From Saxidomus purpurata (taxonomy: Eukaryota > Mollusca > Bivalvia > Venerida > Veneridae), in the NCBI GenBank assembly GCA_022818135.1, contig JAFMSR010000003.1:10657098-10721097 (forward strand): a DNA stretch of 64,000 bases. Direction: 5' to 3'. Shown piece after piece: positions 25,813 through 38,082 of the stretch. Made by a program: the position numbers and the translations under genes. Position 1 is the first letter of the stretch; every line of letters starts with the position of its first letter. The notes below the pieces were generated by a model. That model ran no database searches. It saw only the letters and a list, made by a program, of their open reading frames with translations, and was not told where the DNA came from.

Positions 25813-26638
25813 CTACATGTACACGTTACACAGTATAAGATATTTCCGTGGTGATGAAATATATATTTCTTAGTGTGACCATCTCTGCCACTTCCCTGTA
25901 ACAATGACCTGAATGATATGTGTGTTGTAAGTTTTTATGATCTCTATCAATTTGTGTGACGTTTTAGGTAACTGTTGACAATATGTGTTTCTCGTCAGTA
26001 TTAATATCCGCATACAACCGTATTTTCGTACGAATATGTTTCGGACGATAACTAGGTACATCTTTTGCATGAGGACTTCAAAATAACACAAAAAAGTGCC
26101 ATTCCATTCTCCCAGCTGATATTATATCCTTTACCCTAACATTTTTATCGGGGTTCGGTAAGGCCACAAGTCACGTTTCTTCTCAGAAGTCTGACGACAG
26201 CGATGAGTTGTGCGCTAAAACTGATCTCCAGGAGGGATATTACAAATACATGTAGTCTAAGAACGGCTGTTTCCAAATGAAACGAATAATTGTACAAATA
26301 AAACTTTGAAATAATATTACATTTTACATTTTACATTAATTTTAATTTTAATCTTACAGATTTCAGAGTAGCGACATGAGCATTTCTAGCACTCTTGCTA
26401 ACCGCTGTCAATTATACAATGCATGCAGTAATAACAAGATTATTTGTATACAAACGTGTAAACAACCGTAAGTTTCCAAAGCCGTATAAATGAAAGTTTT
26501 AAAACGAAATCTTTGTCTGTAATTGGTAACCTTAGGACATTTGCGGTTTACAGGCCAGGGTCTACTACTGGAGGTTCAGGCCGATAGCAAACATTTATAA
26601 ATTTCCTAGAAAAAATGCACAAATTTATACTTCTGAGA
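25813..26638. other. Non-coding sequence
   Basis: No coding or RNA gene seen. Short AT-rich ORFs only. Confidence 0.35.
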
Positions 26639-26790
26639 AGCGGCGATCTAGCCAATAGAATGTCAATTCGTGGACTGCTGGTTCGATCCAAAGTCCGTGC
26701 AAGAGATTTATGATATTTCCGAACCCCTGTATAATTCATATATGAAAGCAGCCAGTGGCTGGCGGAGACTTGATCCAATAGTGGGACAGT
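26639..26790 (+). mobile_element. tRNA-like SINE head, diverged
   Basis: CTAGCCAATAGAATG followed after ~30 bp by GGTTCGATCC is an A-box/B-box pair at tRNA-like spacing. The following ~90 bp are non-coding. Weakly supported. Confidence 0.4.
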
Positions 26791-26901
26791 GATAAGATGG
26801 CCACCTCTTTACAGTCGTGATTTTGCTGAAAACGTTTAAACTCATTATAATGTAAGAACTCCAGACAGGCAGCCGACTAACTTGTTATAAGGGATTTATT
26901 C

Positions 26902-27340
26902 CGGCGCGAAGCGCCGGGGAAATCCCCGAGACGGTAACGCCTGTGATTCTATTCTGCATTCACTAAGAAAGCTTTTTTCGCGAGATCCGGTTCCGCTTTA
27001 TGTGTTTGAGCAGCCGGGTTTTTATTCTCAGAATACCGGTGTAACAGTATATCTGAAATTACTAAGAATCGATAACCAACTGTTTTCCTCTTTTTTTTTT
27101 CTTTAGAACATGAGTAACAAAACAGTGAAAACGTAAAGGTAAGGTAGTTAAAAAGAGTGTTTCACAGTTACATAGCGGCGCGAAGCGCCGGCGTTTAGCT
27201 GTCTTACAGATAAAGCAAGTGCTCCTATACGTCATCGCACGTGAATAATGACCTTGAGTAGACGGGTTTTTATTCTTCAATATCCAATGTAACAATGCAA
27301 CTGAAATTACCGAGAATCGATAGCCAACTTGGTTCTTTTT
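26902..27340. repeat. Two diverged tandem units headed by a GC-rich hairpin
   Basis: The near-perfect palindrome CGGCGCGAAGCGCCGG is at 26902 and again at 27176. The block GGGTTTTTATTC...ATGTAACA...CTGAAATTAC.GAGAATCGAT recurs at 27016 and 27264. Period is therefore about 250-275 bp. Similar GC hairpins (GGGGGCTACGCCCCC) occur at about 9129 inside a block that unit 2 lacks, so the hairpin may mark an element end. Confidence 0.6.
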
Positions 27341-27739
27341 TGTGCACTGACGTACTTCCTGTTGTCTGTTTATTTCTGTTGATCAATAACAACATAGCTA
27401 TTTATTTGATAAAATTGGAAAGAAAATATACAGTAGACCGAGATCGAGCTTTTATCACCTGAACAACTACATACACTTGGTGTCATAATCGAGAGATACA
27501 TGGTAGGTGGGTGTTTATCAATATGACTCTGATTTTGTAACTTTTAGTGAAATGCTTTGAACACATCTGCAATAGTTGGTGCATGATCAGAATTCCTATA
27601 AGCTTCTGCATCAGTGTATGATATGTTTTCTAGCAGAATGAGTTTATGTAAGGTGGTGTGTAACACCAACTCTACGCTAAGTCTTTGTTTTGTTTAGATC
27701 TAGCATTCCAAATATCTTAAATCTGACTCATTTTTGCAG

Positions 27740-28836
27740 GACCAACTGGTTGATTACCAAGAAGGTGTTGTACTTAGAAACTAGATGCCAAGAAAAATAG
27801 GTCTGAATCCCGACTTAATCCACGAGGACACTTACAGGTAGAGCTCTGCATACAGTATACTGGACCACATTCATGAAGGGCAACCTTTCGGGAACCACCA
27901 CTGCTGTCTTCGGTACATGTTTTTGTTTGACGCTTATTATCAACTTTCAATCAGTTTACATTTCCTCAACTGAAATAACTAGCGAACAGGTAGTCTGTTA
28001 GCCGTTCGGCACTTCTATCTGTGAGACGTGAAGAGAAACGGAGCCATTCAGGTGCAAACGTCAAGTATATACAGTAAAGTAATTCCTCATGTAAGATTTG
28101 ACGTGAAGCCTGGCGCAGGGGTTAGCACACTGGAAAGGTAATCCAGAGAACCGCGGTTCGAATCCTGGCAGTGGTGTTCGATTTTTCATGACATCCTTAA
28201 TGATATTGAAATAACTAGATTTTGTATTTTATACAATTGTGCAAAAAGTACATGATAATCTTGTTTAATTAAGAAATGATAACTGTCTCTCTGTATTTTA
28301 TCATTCAGTAAAATATAGTCAGTTCCGCTGTGTAGTAATTAAATTACGAGTGCGTATCCGAACAACTGACTTATTTTTATTGAAGTAAATAAAGTACATG
28401 TATATGGAACAATTTATCCTTCGATTCTTATACATCATTTTCCTTGAAAACTATCCCGAACTTTATTGAACACATAGCAGTCATCATGATAACTTTCAAA
28501 TGCGAAATGTGATAGGACACGTTTATTAACATGGGTTGCCTCATTTACAGCACGTTGTCTTTGGAATAAAAGGTGTTTTTTATCATAAAATAATTTATAC
28601 CTAACATTTACAGTTTTTTCCCTAACTGTTTATATAAGAAAATCAGCTGCCTGTGATTTTTTTTGCATTTGCAACTCTTAATATAAGTTAGGAATTGTAC
28701 TTGTATTTTCAATTTCAGGTTATGGAACTGTGGATTTTACTTGGATAGAATGGATAGTGAACAACCTTTCAAAGATGCTACTCATATACAATTGTTTGAA
28801 CAACATTTCATAGATTTTATGACAATTGAGTTTTAA
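27740..28836 (+). CDS. Candidate small two-exon gene, 56 residues, unknown function
   Basis: Seen: acceptor TTTTTGCAG at 27731-27739; an in-frame stop (27782) immediately before ATG 27785, so the start is defined. 18 codons read MPRKIGLNPDLIHEDTY, then AG at a GT donor (27838). An acceptor AATTTCAG at 28718 opens an exon from 28719 whose first G completes Arg. The frame then runs 39 codons through GFYLDRMDSEQPFKD and LFEQHFIDFMTIEF to TAA at 28834-28836. Several AATAAA hexamers follow at 28873-28917. Coding spans 27785-27837 and 28719-28836, 171 nt. No signal peptide or known domain; acidic C-terminal half. A SINE head lies in the intron. It could be the tail of a longer transcript form or chance; the exact frame join, clean stop and polyA signals are the support. 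Confidence 0.35.
28104..28190 (+). mobile_element. tRNA-derived SINE head
   Basis: TGGCGCAGGGGTTAGCACAC (A-box region) and GCGGTTCGAATCCTGG (B box) are spaced like a tRNA. No CCA-ready acceptor stem pairs, so this is a SINE head rather than a tRNA gene. It lies in the proposed intron of the small gene. Confidence 0.55.
28275..28400. mobile_element. Foldback MITE, diverged relative of 16791-16951
   Basis: CTGTCTCTCTGTATTTTATC, then ATAGTCAGTTCCG on the left, and CCGAACAACTGACTTATTTT then AGTAAATAAAG on the right, repeat the order of the arms in the 16.8 kb MITE with more mismatches. Confidence 0.55.
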
Positions 28837-28919
28837 GAAAGTGTACATATTTATAAACTCTTAATCAGTTGAAATAAATAAATGAATAAATTGAATCTGT
28901 AAAAAAAAACACAATAAAG

Positions 28920-30495
28920 CTTTGATCTTAATCAAACGCTCTTCCATGACTCTCATCCTGAAATGAATAGTGAAGTTCAGCCATATCTTAATACTGGACT
29001 GTAGTGACCAAAGACCAACTTGCAATTTCATCAACTGCATTTTCTTGTTTACTTGTAAGATATTTTGTTGTTTTCTTTTGCTGAAATTAACATGTTTAAT
29101 TCATATTGATTGTTTAATCGGTCAATAGCTATGCATTGCTTATGTCTATTGTATTGATATACCGACATGAAATAAAATTTGATTTCATTTAATTTTTAAC
29201 AAATTGATTTATATACGATCTGCAGAAAATGTGAAAAAGTAAATGAGGAATAGCGAGTGTCTATATCGTATAGACAACCCGACGAGATTTTCTATCCGAC
29301 TTAGACCACGTGAAATTCGTGCTTTAGTAGATAGTTTAGTAAATTAAATCTAATCCACCCACACACTAGTAAACGCTTTCTTTCAGACAACATTGTGTAA
29401 CAAATATGGGTTTGGACTTAATAAACTTTTTGATAATAATAGCATAATGGTCAAACAGCTTGACAATTTAACGACACAGGATTTGCTGAACATCAGTACG
29501 TTTTTAAACTCGCTCTCAGATTTCGAACTGTCTGAACTTAACGCATTTAGGACGAATCATCAAATTAAACGGGTTCAGTATAAAATCATCAGAGTTTTGC
29601 GCTGTATGCTTGAAAGTATACGCTACCAAATTATAAAGTTACAATGTAACAAAGCGTTTCAAATCTCATTATAAACATAGTGTAGCGGTGCCGTTAAACC
29701 AAACTCACCAACATTCCCATCAGCTTTTCACAAATTGCTACCTAAGTTTTAACCTGTGTTTTTGATTCGTGCATTTGTTCCTTCGTGTTCTAAACATCAT
29801 TTTGGAGATTTTTTTCACCTGAATCTGTGAACGAGCAGCTTTAATGCAGTAGATATACTGAAAGTGATGCGTCTAAAATCAAAATTAATGAAAATTGAAA
29901 GAGTTCCTAAAAATACTAGATAACAAAAAAAATGGGCCAGGTTCTGCTACATAGACTGGGCATAACTACACGTTATAAGTGTTATTTATGTTTTTAACCC
30001 CTACCATTTTTGGTAAAAATTTACCTCATTTCCTATTAACCTTTGGCCATCACTATTGCTCTAAACGATGCATCATGGAACACTCTTTAAATGCATATAC
30101 AACAATAAGTATCCCGATTTGTTTTCATCAAGCTATGTTCAAGCAAAGAAATGTCTTATTTTTTAGTATATTTTCAAAATGTCACCTTTTTTTCTATATA
30201 CATGTACATGTATATGTATTCGAGGACAATTTTGTCCTACTTCATTGACTGAGCACGATTTTCTCACTGCTTAAATATACAATGATAAATCGTTGTCTAT
30301 ACGATATATACAATGATAAAGCGTTGTCTATACGATATATACAGGCACAATACTGGACGGCGATTAGCCAATTCGCGATGAGCGTGGTCTAAACAAGTGT
30401 TCGCAATTTTGCTCGCTTTTTATTTTAAAATCCGACCTGCACGTTTTTACCGTGTTCTTTGAAGCAAACAGAAATACAACTTAGACAAAAGACAA
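28920..30495. other. Non-coding, with one 93-codon ORF of unclear status
   Basis: A frame open from an acceptor-like CTTTCTTTCAG (ends 29386) runs to TAA at 29674 and includes LTTQDLLNISTFLNSLSDFE. Composition is protein-like (amphipathic, Leu/Ile-rich) but no partner exon, domain or conserved motif was recognised, so it is not called as a gene. The rest has no signal. Confidence 0.3.
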
Positions 30496-30497
30496 CG

Positions 30498-31022
30498 GCT
30501 AATCGTGATCACAGATGCGTGGGGTCTGGACTCGCAACCCAATCTAATACTGGTCCCATGTTGTACGGAGCATATATAAATACACGATTTGAAAGAACTG
30601 AAAACTCGATTCGCATATTTAGGCAGTAGTGTAAACAAGGAATAACTCACCCGGTTTTTCCAGTGCAAAACGATTTTCTGAATCAAATCCTACTCCAAAC
30701 TGTATCGAATACTGTTGGATTTAGATAATTTCGAGAAAATACTTCTGTGGCTTCTGCACAATATTCAACCCTCAACGACGCATACTTGACTGTGCCGACC
30801 AACCTATGAAAACGACTGGTACCTTTTTTACACGATCGTATAACAGCGTAGTCGGGTGCCTATAGTTTACTATTTTAAGAAATGACATAAACCCTATCCC
30901 TGAGATGTGATAGAAGGAATAGAGTTGTTTCAAATCTTGTATTTATATATGTTCCGTACAACATGGGACCAGTATTAGATTGGGTGACGAGTCCATACCC
31001 CACGCATCTGTGCTCGTGATCT
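30498..31022. mobile_element. Foldback element with ~90 bp inverted terminal repeats
   Basis: The left arm (about 30506-30598) contains CAGATGCGTGGGGTCTGGAC and AATACTGGTCCCATGTTGTA; the right arm (about 30930-31022) is its reverse complement (TACAACATGGGACCAGTATT ... CCCCACGCATCTG) with a handful of mismatches. The spacer of ~330 bp has no ORF. Near-identity of the arms suggests a recent or gene-converted element. It lies just upstream of the mariner relic, but the arms do not flank it. Confidence 0.8.
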
Positions 31023-31254
31023 ATCCTTTACAACTTGAACTGACCAGCACACCATCAAGACTATTGTATCATTACAAGGGCATAATTACAAGTACTATTA
31101 ATATTAAATGTCTTTCTTGAATTGTGATGTTCATTTTGAGCAGTAATATAAGCAAAATCATAAATAAATTGTCCTCCAATAAGTGCCTAGCCATTGTCTG
31201 TCATACACAAATTAGCAGGTTCTTATTATGTTTAATTATTACTAGTTATACGTA

Positions 31255-32600
31255 TAGGAAGTTGAAGCGTTTTTCGGTGGGAATACTTGACACTTCTGAT
31301 GACCAACGCAGTGGAAGGCCTGTCGAGGTAACTGATAAGTTTCACATTTGAAAAAGTTAAGGAACTGTTGAATGAAAAAATGCTATATACATGTGATGAG
31401 TTAGCAGAGAATGTCGGCATAAGTCATGGATCGGTTTATTCAATTTTTCAATTTTGACAAGGCATTCGAAAATGCCGCGAGATGGGTGCCACATCACCTG
31501 ACGCGAGATCAAATGACGGATAGGGTAGACACAGCAAAAAGACACTTAACACGGTATGAAAATGAAGGTTTTCAGTTCTTAAATCGTATCGTAGCGATAG
31601 ACGATACGTGGCTGAGAAGTTAAGCGGATCCAGGGGGGGCGCACCCGGCGCGCGCCCCGCCCCCCTAAAATTCCCCAACCTTACATATATATCTGAGTAT
31701 AAATATATATTTTCTGTTTCCGAAATCGGTATCTTAAAAGTATCAAAAACACGTTTGAAATGCAGGAAAATGCACGAAATGGCACCCTCGAAAAAAATTT
31801 TTCGGGGGAGCATGCCCCCGAACCCTCCTAAAAAGTGCCTCCCTTCTTTTTAACCTTTGGCTACGGCCCTGACATTGTTCATTGCCATTCAGTTATACAT
31901 GTTAATTATACACTCGCTCGCTCCACCACTATTTAGTGTTCGATTACTTAAAAACAAAGAATAAAACACAGTCATAAATGCTGTCTTATAAGGCTTGAGC
32001 AGAACCACCAAATGGCAAAAAAGTTACGCCCCCCTAAGACCAAATCCTGGATCCGCCCCTGCTAATTGAAATCACAATCCTCTAAATGGCACACCCCGGA
32101 CTCGCCAAGACCGGCGAAATTTCGTAGAAAACAGGAAAATCTGAAACAGCAAGTGCGATTATAGCCTATGATAATAGAGGTGTACTATCGACGGATTTTG
32201 TTCCCGTTAGAGAGACTGTTAACGGAACGTATTATGCAGAGTTTCTGAGGACGAACTTGATACCAGCTATACGAAAGAAGCGACCCGCGCTCCTAAACGC
32301 AGGTGTTGTGCTCATTTACGACAACGCAACGCCACATAAATCTAACCCCGTTAAGACAGTAATTGACTGCTATAACTGGGAAATATTGCCACAACCGTCT
32401 TATTCTCCTGATTTAAGTCCCTGCGACTACTTGTTCCAGAAACTAAAAATGCCACTTCGGGGAGTAAGTTTCGAAAATCTAGATGAGCTTAAAGTTGCCG
32501 TGGCCACGGATCTTCACCGTATCACCTTGCCTAGCAACGGGAATCACGGATCTCCCGAAGCGATGGAATGCAGTCATTCAATAGAGGGGACAATACTTTG
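31255..32600 (+). pseudogene. Mariner (DD34D) transposase relic, split by an insertion
   Basis: Seen in order: DDQRSGRPVEVTD; a frameshift; EKVKELLNEK...DELAENVGISHGSVYSI (helix-turn-helix type); a stop; RWVPHHLTRDQM; LNRIVAIDDTWLRS (first Asp). After a ~440 bp insertion come LKSQSSKWHTPDSPRPAKF, a frameshift, TVNGTYYAEFLRTNLIPAI, VLIYDNATPHKS (second Asp) and YSPDLSPCDYLFQKLK (third Asp). There are exactly 34 residues between the second and third Asp, the mariner signature. The WVPH and YSPDL motifs agree with the family. At least three lesions plus the insertion make it inactive. Terminal inverted repeats were not found. Confidence 0.9.
31622..32062. mobile_element. MITE inserted in the mariner transposase
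   Basis: The segment starts GCGGATCCAGGGGGG and ends CCTGGATCCGCCCCTG, so its tips are inverted repeats; a GC-rich block GGCGCGCGCC follows the left tip. It interrupts the mariner frame between WLRS and LKSQ. Tips of the form CAGGGGCGGATCC are typical of hAT-like MITEs in many animals (inference); a clean 8 bp target duplication was not seen because the left tip appears shortened. Confidence 0.7.
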
Positions 32601-32619
32601 AAGGATTGTAATTAAGGTA

Positions 32620-35600
32620 TGTCCCTATTTATTATAGATTCTTTGTTATAAAACCATTATCATAACTTATTGACTGACCCTCGTATAAACCAAGATAGGA
32701 AGTATTAGTAATGGCTATTTCTCGACAACCACTGGTAGGAATTAACTGAAACGGCACAAACTGGTTTAGTGCCAAGCCTAGTTGTCCATATCATCGGGAT
32801 GTTCCGGTCGACTGATTTTATTGAGTTATTGCCCTTTGATGTTTTCATACATATATTTACATACGAGTTAACGCGACTAAAAAGGGTAGACTAACTCTGT
32901 TTTAATTTAAAATTAGCCACTGTATCTGCATAGTATTCGCAAGTAAACATTAGTAATTCTACATGTAGAATTAAGTACACTCGCATTTTGCTGCATAGCA
33001 ACGGGGGTATAAAACACGCTAGATTCTATCAATTCAAAGGACACTAGGTCAGTAATACTCATATCTTATTAGTCGCCGAGACTGACTTACTTTTGGCATC
33101 CAGAATTCTTTTTGTGCGTCACTTCATGAAATTAAGGCAGGTAAATTATTTTCACTTAAGACAACTAAAATACTTTTTTGACGGAAGACATGCCGCAGTC
33201 TTACTAGAATCCACATTGGTAACTTATTGTAGTCTACCCTCATAAAACCTCCATCAATAAATCAATTATTCAAATCAACTGAAGAGGATATCACGAACGG
33301 TCCTACCAGTCAAAATGTATACATTTCATTCTCAAATACAACGGAACGAAGCGCTATTTATTACATGTACTGTGGTCCCCTTTGCTCATTAAACAGCTGC
33401 CAAAGACAACATTTTGTGAATTTTCATTGAATTCTTGCTAATGGTTGCCTAGAAAACAACCAAAAACAATCTATATATACGAGCTTTGTATAAAAATATC
33501 AAAGGACAATCACTCAATTAAAATATCCAAGCGCAACATGCCGATGATTTGCTAAAGTAGGCTTGGTACTGGCCACTATGTTAAAGTGTCATAGTATTTC
33601 ACAGAGTTGTCCAGACAACTTTGTCTACAGACGGACAGACATACTAAATATCCTTAGTAAATCAAACAGGTCTGATTAGGTGCTGCGCATGCGCATGTTT
33701 TCTCACTCCGGTAAGCGATAATTGGACATTAATATGCCTTATACAATAGTGTTTTTATTCCGTTGGTATATGTTTCTTTATTATGGTTTACCTTTCGTTA
33801 CGTAAAGATAAAAAGGCAACATCTTTAATTTTAAGATTTAATGAGAAGAAACGCCAGCAAAAGCTATAAAAATGAATTGTAATACAGCACAACATGCATA
33901 TTGTTTTGAAAGGAATACAAATGATTATTTCTCCACCTATATTATACACTATATCTAAATGCAAACTCATGACAGGTTTTAATTGTAGAGCTCCGCTCTG
34001 CCTCCGCAGCCAACCACATGCTATTGAAAAAACGCACGTGTGTACATATTAATTTTTTTTATACTTTTCTTTAACGATGATAATAAAACAACAAACAATA
34101 CAAGGCGAAGAAAAAATGAAACAAACATTTCAAACTACACTAAACAAGGTCTTGCTCAAACGCCCTGCGGTGGTAGTAGTTACTGTAATGGTCAAAACAG
34201 TAACTGCTGCGGTCAATAATTACAACATGTAGACATTACATTTTGTCGTACTAAATGCAAAAATTATATTCTAAAAATGATGGTTTAAAACTAAAAAAAA
34301 GGATTATTCAAGATAAACACTATAAATTACATTAAAGGATGATTTATATATATTTAAAAAAAATACAAATCAATAAAATGTATAATACTAATAATAATAA
34401 AAATAAAAATAATAAATATTCAACTTTCCACTTCAATTGCTATTTATGCACACAATTATACAAACCCTCAAAAGTCAAACATTACCAAACCTTTTTATAT
34501 TATTAATTCCGCCTATAAAATATCTTATAATAAAAAGAAATACAAAACAATTATGGACGTATGTAATATGGAATTATAACAGTTTTATTATAATTGACAA
34601 AGTCCTCAAAATGTATTTATGATTTAAAAACATGAAATAAACATAAGTACAGTTTCTTTTGAAATAAATTATGTTGTACATATACAATGATTACTTTAAA
34701 AATGCAAGTAATTATTGAAACTACTAATAATAACACTAATACCATTTTTACTACAACAACATCAATAACAACACCAACAAAAAAATAAATGTGAAAATTT
34801 AATGTGACTTATAGTACATATATATACAAATTGATGTAGGACTTTTTTCACTTCAATGACTCACTATTCCTTTACCTTCTGCTATTCTTAAATGTGAAAT
34901 ACAACAAACTTGTGCAAGTGTGAAATATGGATTAATAACAGCTTTGTAGTAAGCATCAAAGTGCTAAAGTGCAGCTTTGTTCAAATCTTATCTGTTTTTA
35001 AAAAGAGTGCATTTTCTTATCATGAAACTTATGTTGATGAGAATGATTACATTGAAAAGTTTAAGTAATTATTTACTACTGGTTATAACATAAATACTAA
35101 TAAAGTTTTTACTATAACAACAACCACCGTAATAGTAACGTCTAAAGAGAGAACCATTGTTTTTTAAAGCTCACTTCTAATATAAGTGATTTAGTGCAGA
35201 TATATCTGACTTGATGGGTTTGTTATATACATTACCAATTGTGTTTCCACACTATAGAAACAATGTGTCATGAGATATATTTTTCAAAAATTTATTTAAT
35301 CATATTTTTGTGTTTTGAGGTTGAATCACTACATTTTTTAAAATTTTAATGTGACCTATAGCTAAATGTGGTTGTTTTAATATATACATATTCATTTAAG
35401 ACCTTTTTTCTTGTTTCATTTACAGTCAGGCTATAAAGCATTAGGACTTCAATGACCCACTTTATCTTTACCTATTACCGTCCGTCCTAATGGAGTTTGT
35501 AATATGGATAAAAAAAGAACATTTGTTAAACTGTTGTTAAAAACTGATGAAGTGATGATGAGTACAATTTCTTTTCATACATTAAATGATGCTTTAAGAA

Positions 35601-36335
35601 GACAATAAAGTAATGCTAAGACTAATAACATTATTACAATTACAGAAACATAACAACAACATTACAAACAATAGTAATAACAAAGATTAAAAAGATTCTC
35701 AATGATAAAAATCATCAGCTTTAAAAGATATATACAATCACACCATTCAAGATAAAAGATTGGCTTGTCTTTCATGAAATATCTCGATTCCATATTCGAA
35801 AGAAAAAAACAGACTCAGTTCAGGCGGCACCTCTAATAGGTGGCTTATGATAACAATGTTTCTTCAACTTTTGGAAAGGACATCTGATTAAATTAAAAAT
35901 TAACAAATCCACTCTTTACTTTCACGGATTTACACTTTTTTTAATGTTCCAAATTAATGTATAATCATTTTATTAATATATTTTACCTTTTGCGTGTATT
36001 TAGAAGTCGTAAAAATAATTAAAACAACAACATCAAAAACACAAATAAAAATAACCACTTTTAAGTTAAGTAATGTTTCGCATGATATTGATATATAAAT
36101 TAGAAAACCAATCAAACTGCACCTACAGAGGGTGTACGTTAATTTTTTCAAAAAATCTTAAATGTAAAATCCAAACGTTTCATAAAATTGTCATATACTC
36201 ATGACACATATTCTTCTGTTAAAACTTAATGAATACAAACTACTTGTATGTACTGTGGCCTTTGTTTTCCTTTTCTGTTCTTCTTGAAATTTAAAAATGA
36301 TCATTTAAACCGAATTGTGATATATTTAAGTAACT
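32620..36335. other. Non-coding AT-rich sequence with diverged tandem repeats
   Basis: No coding signal. 34378-34416 is an (AAT)n/(AAAAT)n simple repeat. From about 34660 to 35660 a pattern of ~360-550 bp units recurs: 'gattac.tt.aaaa...aagtaatt', then 'actaata', then 'acaacaacat', then 'tgtgac.tatag' and 'cacttcaatgac.cac'. The copies are strongly diverged. Confidence 0.4.
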
Positions 36336-37104
36336 ACTACAGTACAGCACAGGCGAAACCCCACGCATATGCGTCCATGCGGCATGTAAATAAGAGTCTG
36401 AAAGCATGGAGATGCGGCGGGAAATCAAACGCGTGACGCGACATCGCAAATTGTATGCGGCATTCAATTGCCGCATCTGAAAGACAAAATAGCAATCAAG
36501 CGCATTCAAGCGCGACAACGAGTCCTGCCGCGTGATGCCGCGTGTCGCGACGTTATGCGGCATGTCATTTTCTATACAGGTAAAAGCGATGAAATAAAAA
36601 ATATGTACTATATTGTATTGTATACATGTATAAAACTTTGTTTTTCAATAATGATGTACAATGTATTCCATATTGTAACCAATAAAATTTCAGTCTTAAA
36701 TGTTTTTAGTAATTACATTTGTATACCAGTAAGTTTTAGTAACCATAAAAACATGACTTTATGTAGAAACGTGTTTTAGAACTGTGAGATGAAAAAGAAA
36801 TACCTCAACCCATACGATTATTTTGAATGAATTATCTTAATGCAGAGATCGACAAATACAACATTGAATGACAGAGTACGACCAAGACAACAAATGTTAA
36901 GAATAATATTAAAGCATCGTGATCACTTTAAATGTTGATAATTGAAAAAAAAGATGCTTAAAAGAATCACGACAGAATTAAGTATTTACTGTAAATTAAC
37001 GCTGAAATACATGAGAATGGGATTTCCTTATCCACTACTTAATGGACATGGTAGATTTATTTTCAAGCAAGTATGCAGAAATAAGTGTAAATACAGAATG
37101 GGGA

Positions 37105-37240
37105 TGAACATATTAATTATCAGCTTTTTCTCGAATTCTACTTCAAAACTGCTATAAATGGATAGAAAATGATCTAACTAAGAAAAAGAATACCCACAAC
37201 CCTATGTTTATTTTTTTAAAATAATTTTACAGTCATTTTT
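37105..37240 (+). repeat. Fragment of dispersed ~760 bp element (copy C)
   Basis: CTTTTTCTCGAATTCTACTT through AATGATCTAACTAAGAAAAA to TATGTTTATTTTTTTAAAAT matches 42100-42235 and, inverted, 62183-62300. Only the distal end is present. Confidence 0.6.
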
Positions 37241-37391
37241 TCGTATGTATGTGATGTGCTTGCTGTTTTTAATTGACGTAAAAATTGCCCGGCAGCGACG
37301 AGAGATCATTACAGCAGTTAAGTATAAGGTTATCAATCACCGGTATTGGGTGGAAATTTGTTTCTCTAGATGAAAGCGTAGTACCGGTATA

Positions 37392-38065
37392 CAGTAAATT
37401 CTGCTTATAACGAACTCTCCGGGATATATCAAATGTGTTCCTAATATCCTTTAGTTCCTTATATCCATATATCGACGTTCCTTATATATATCGAACTAAA
37501 ATAATATCGAACAAGTATTTTTATAGTCAAATCCCAACCATCAACTTACAGTTGCTTTTGATTTTTCTACCACCTTTTATCTATAACTGTTATCCTTTTC
37601 TATATCCGTATGTAAAATAATTGCAAAGATTAATAAAGCATAAAAAGACGGTTCATGTTTTCATTGGCAATACTGAAACAAAATAATTTTGTATTTGATA
37701 CAATTGAATGAAGCCGATTTTCGCTCAATAGCCAAAACTTGAATATTTAACATGTTTTTTTTTCTCCCAAAATTGGATTTCACCCGGTCTGCATGCTTTT
37801 AAAGAAACGCTCATAATTGTTTACGAAAAATATTACCACTTGAACACCGTACTTAGCAATTTTGTTGGTATTCTCTTTTAACTAGTTTATCAAAAGGTTA
37901 TACATGTGAAATGTAGAGGACTATATCCGAAGTTTCCTTATAAACGGAGTACGATATAACCGCATCTTTTTACATTTAAAAAAAAGGAAAAATCGGGCCC
38001 AAAAGAACTGTTCGTTTTAACCGAAGTTACGTTATATCCGGAGTCGCTATATACGGATTTAACTG
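37392..38065. mobile_element. pogo/Tigger-like non-autonomous element, 674 bp
   Basis: Begins CAGTAAATTCTGCTTATAAC and ends with GGATTTAACTG; the right end in reverse reads CAGTTAAATCCGTATATAGC, so the TIRs are about 35 bp with shared ACGAACTC/GCGACTCC-CCGG-ATATA blocks. It is flanked by TA on both sides. Internal sequence repeats 'atatcgaac/ttatatcc' motifs and has no transposase. Confidence 0.75.
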
Positions 38066-38082
38066 TAATAAGGTAAACTGCC

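Noticed and set aside
31448..31853. ORFs of 121 codons (minus) and 81 codons (plus)
   Set aside because: They overlap the mariner relic in the wrong frame and run across the inserted MITE; the GAPGARPAP-like text comes from the GC-rich MITE block.
36291..36563. 90-codon minus-strand ORF with Arg-rich text
   Set aside because: Produced by the GCGGCA palindromic motif cluster, which lacks stops in several frames; no protein features.
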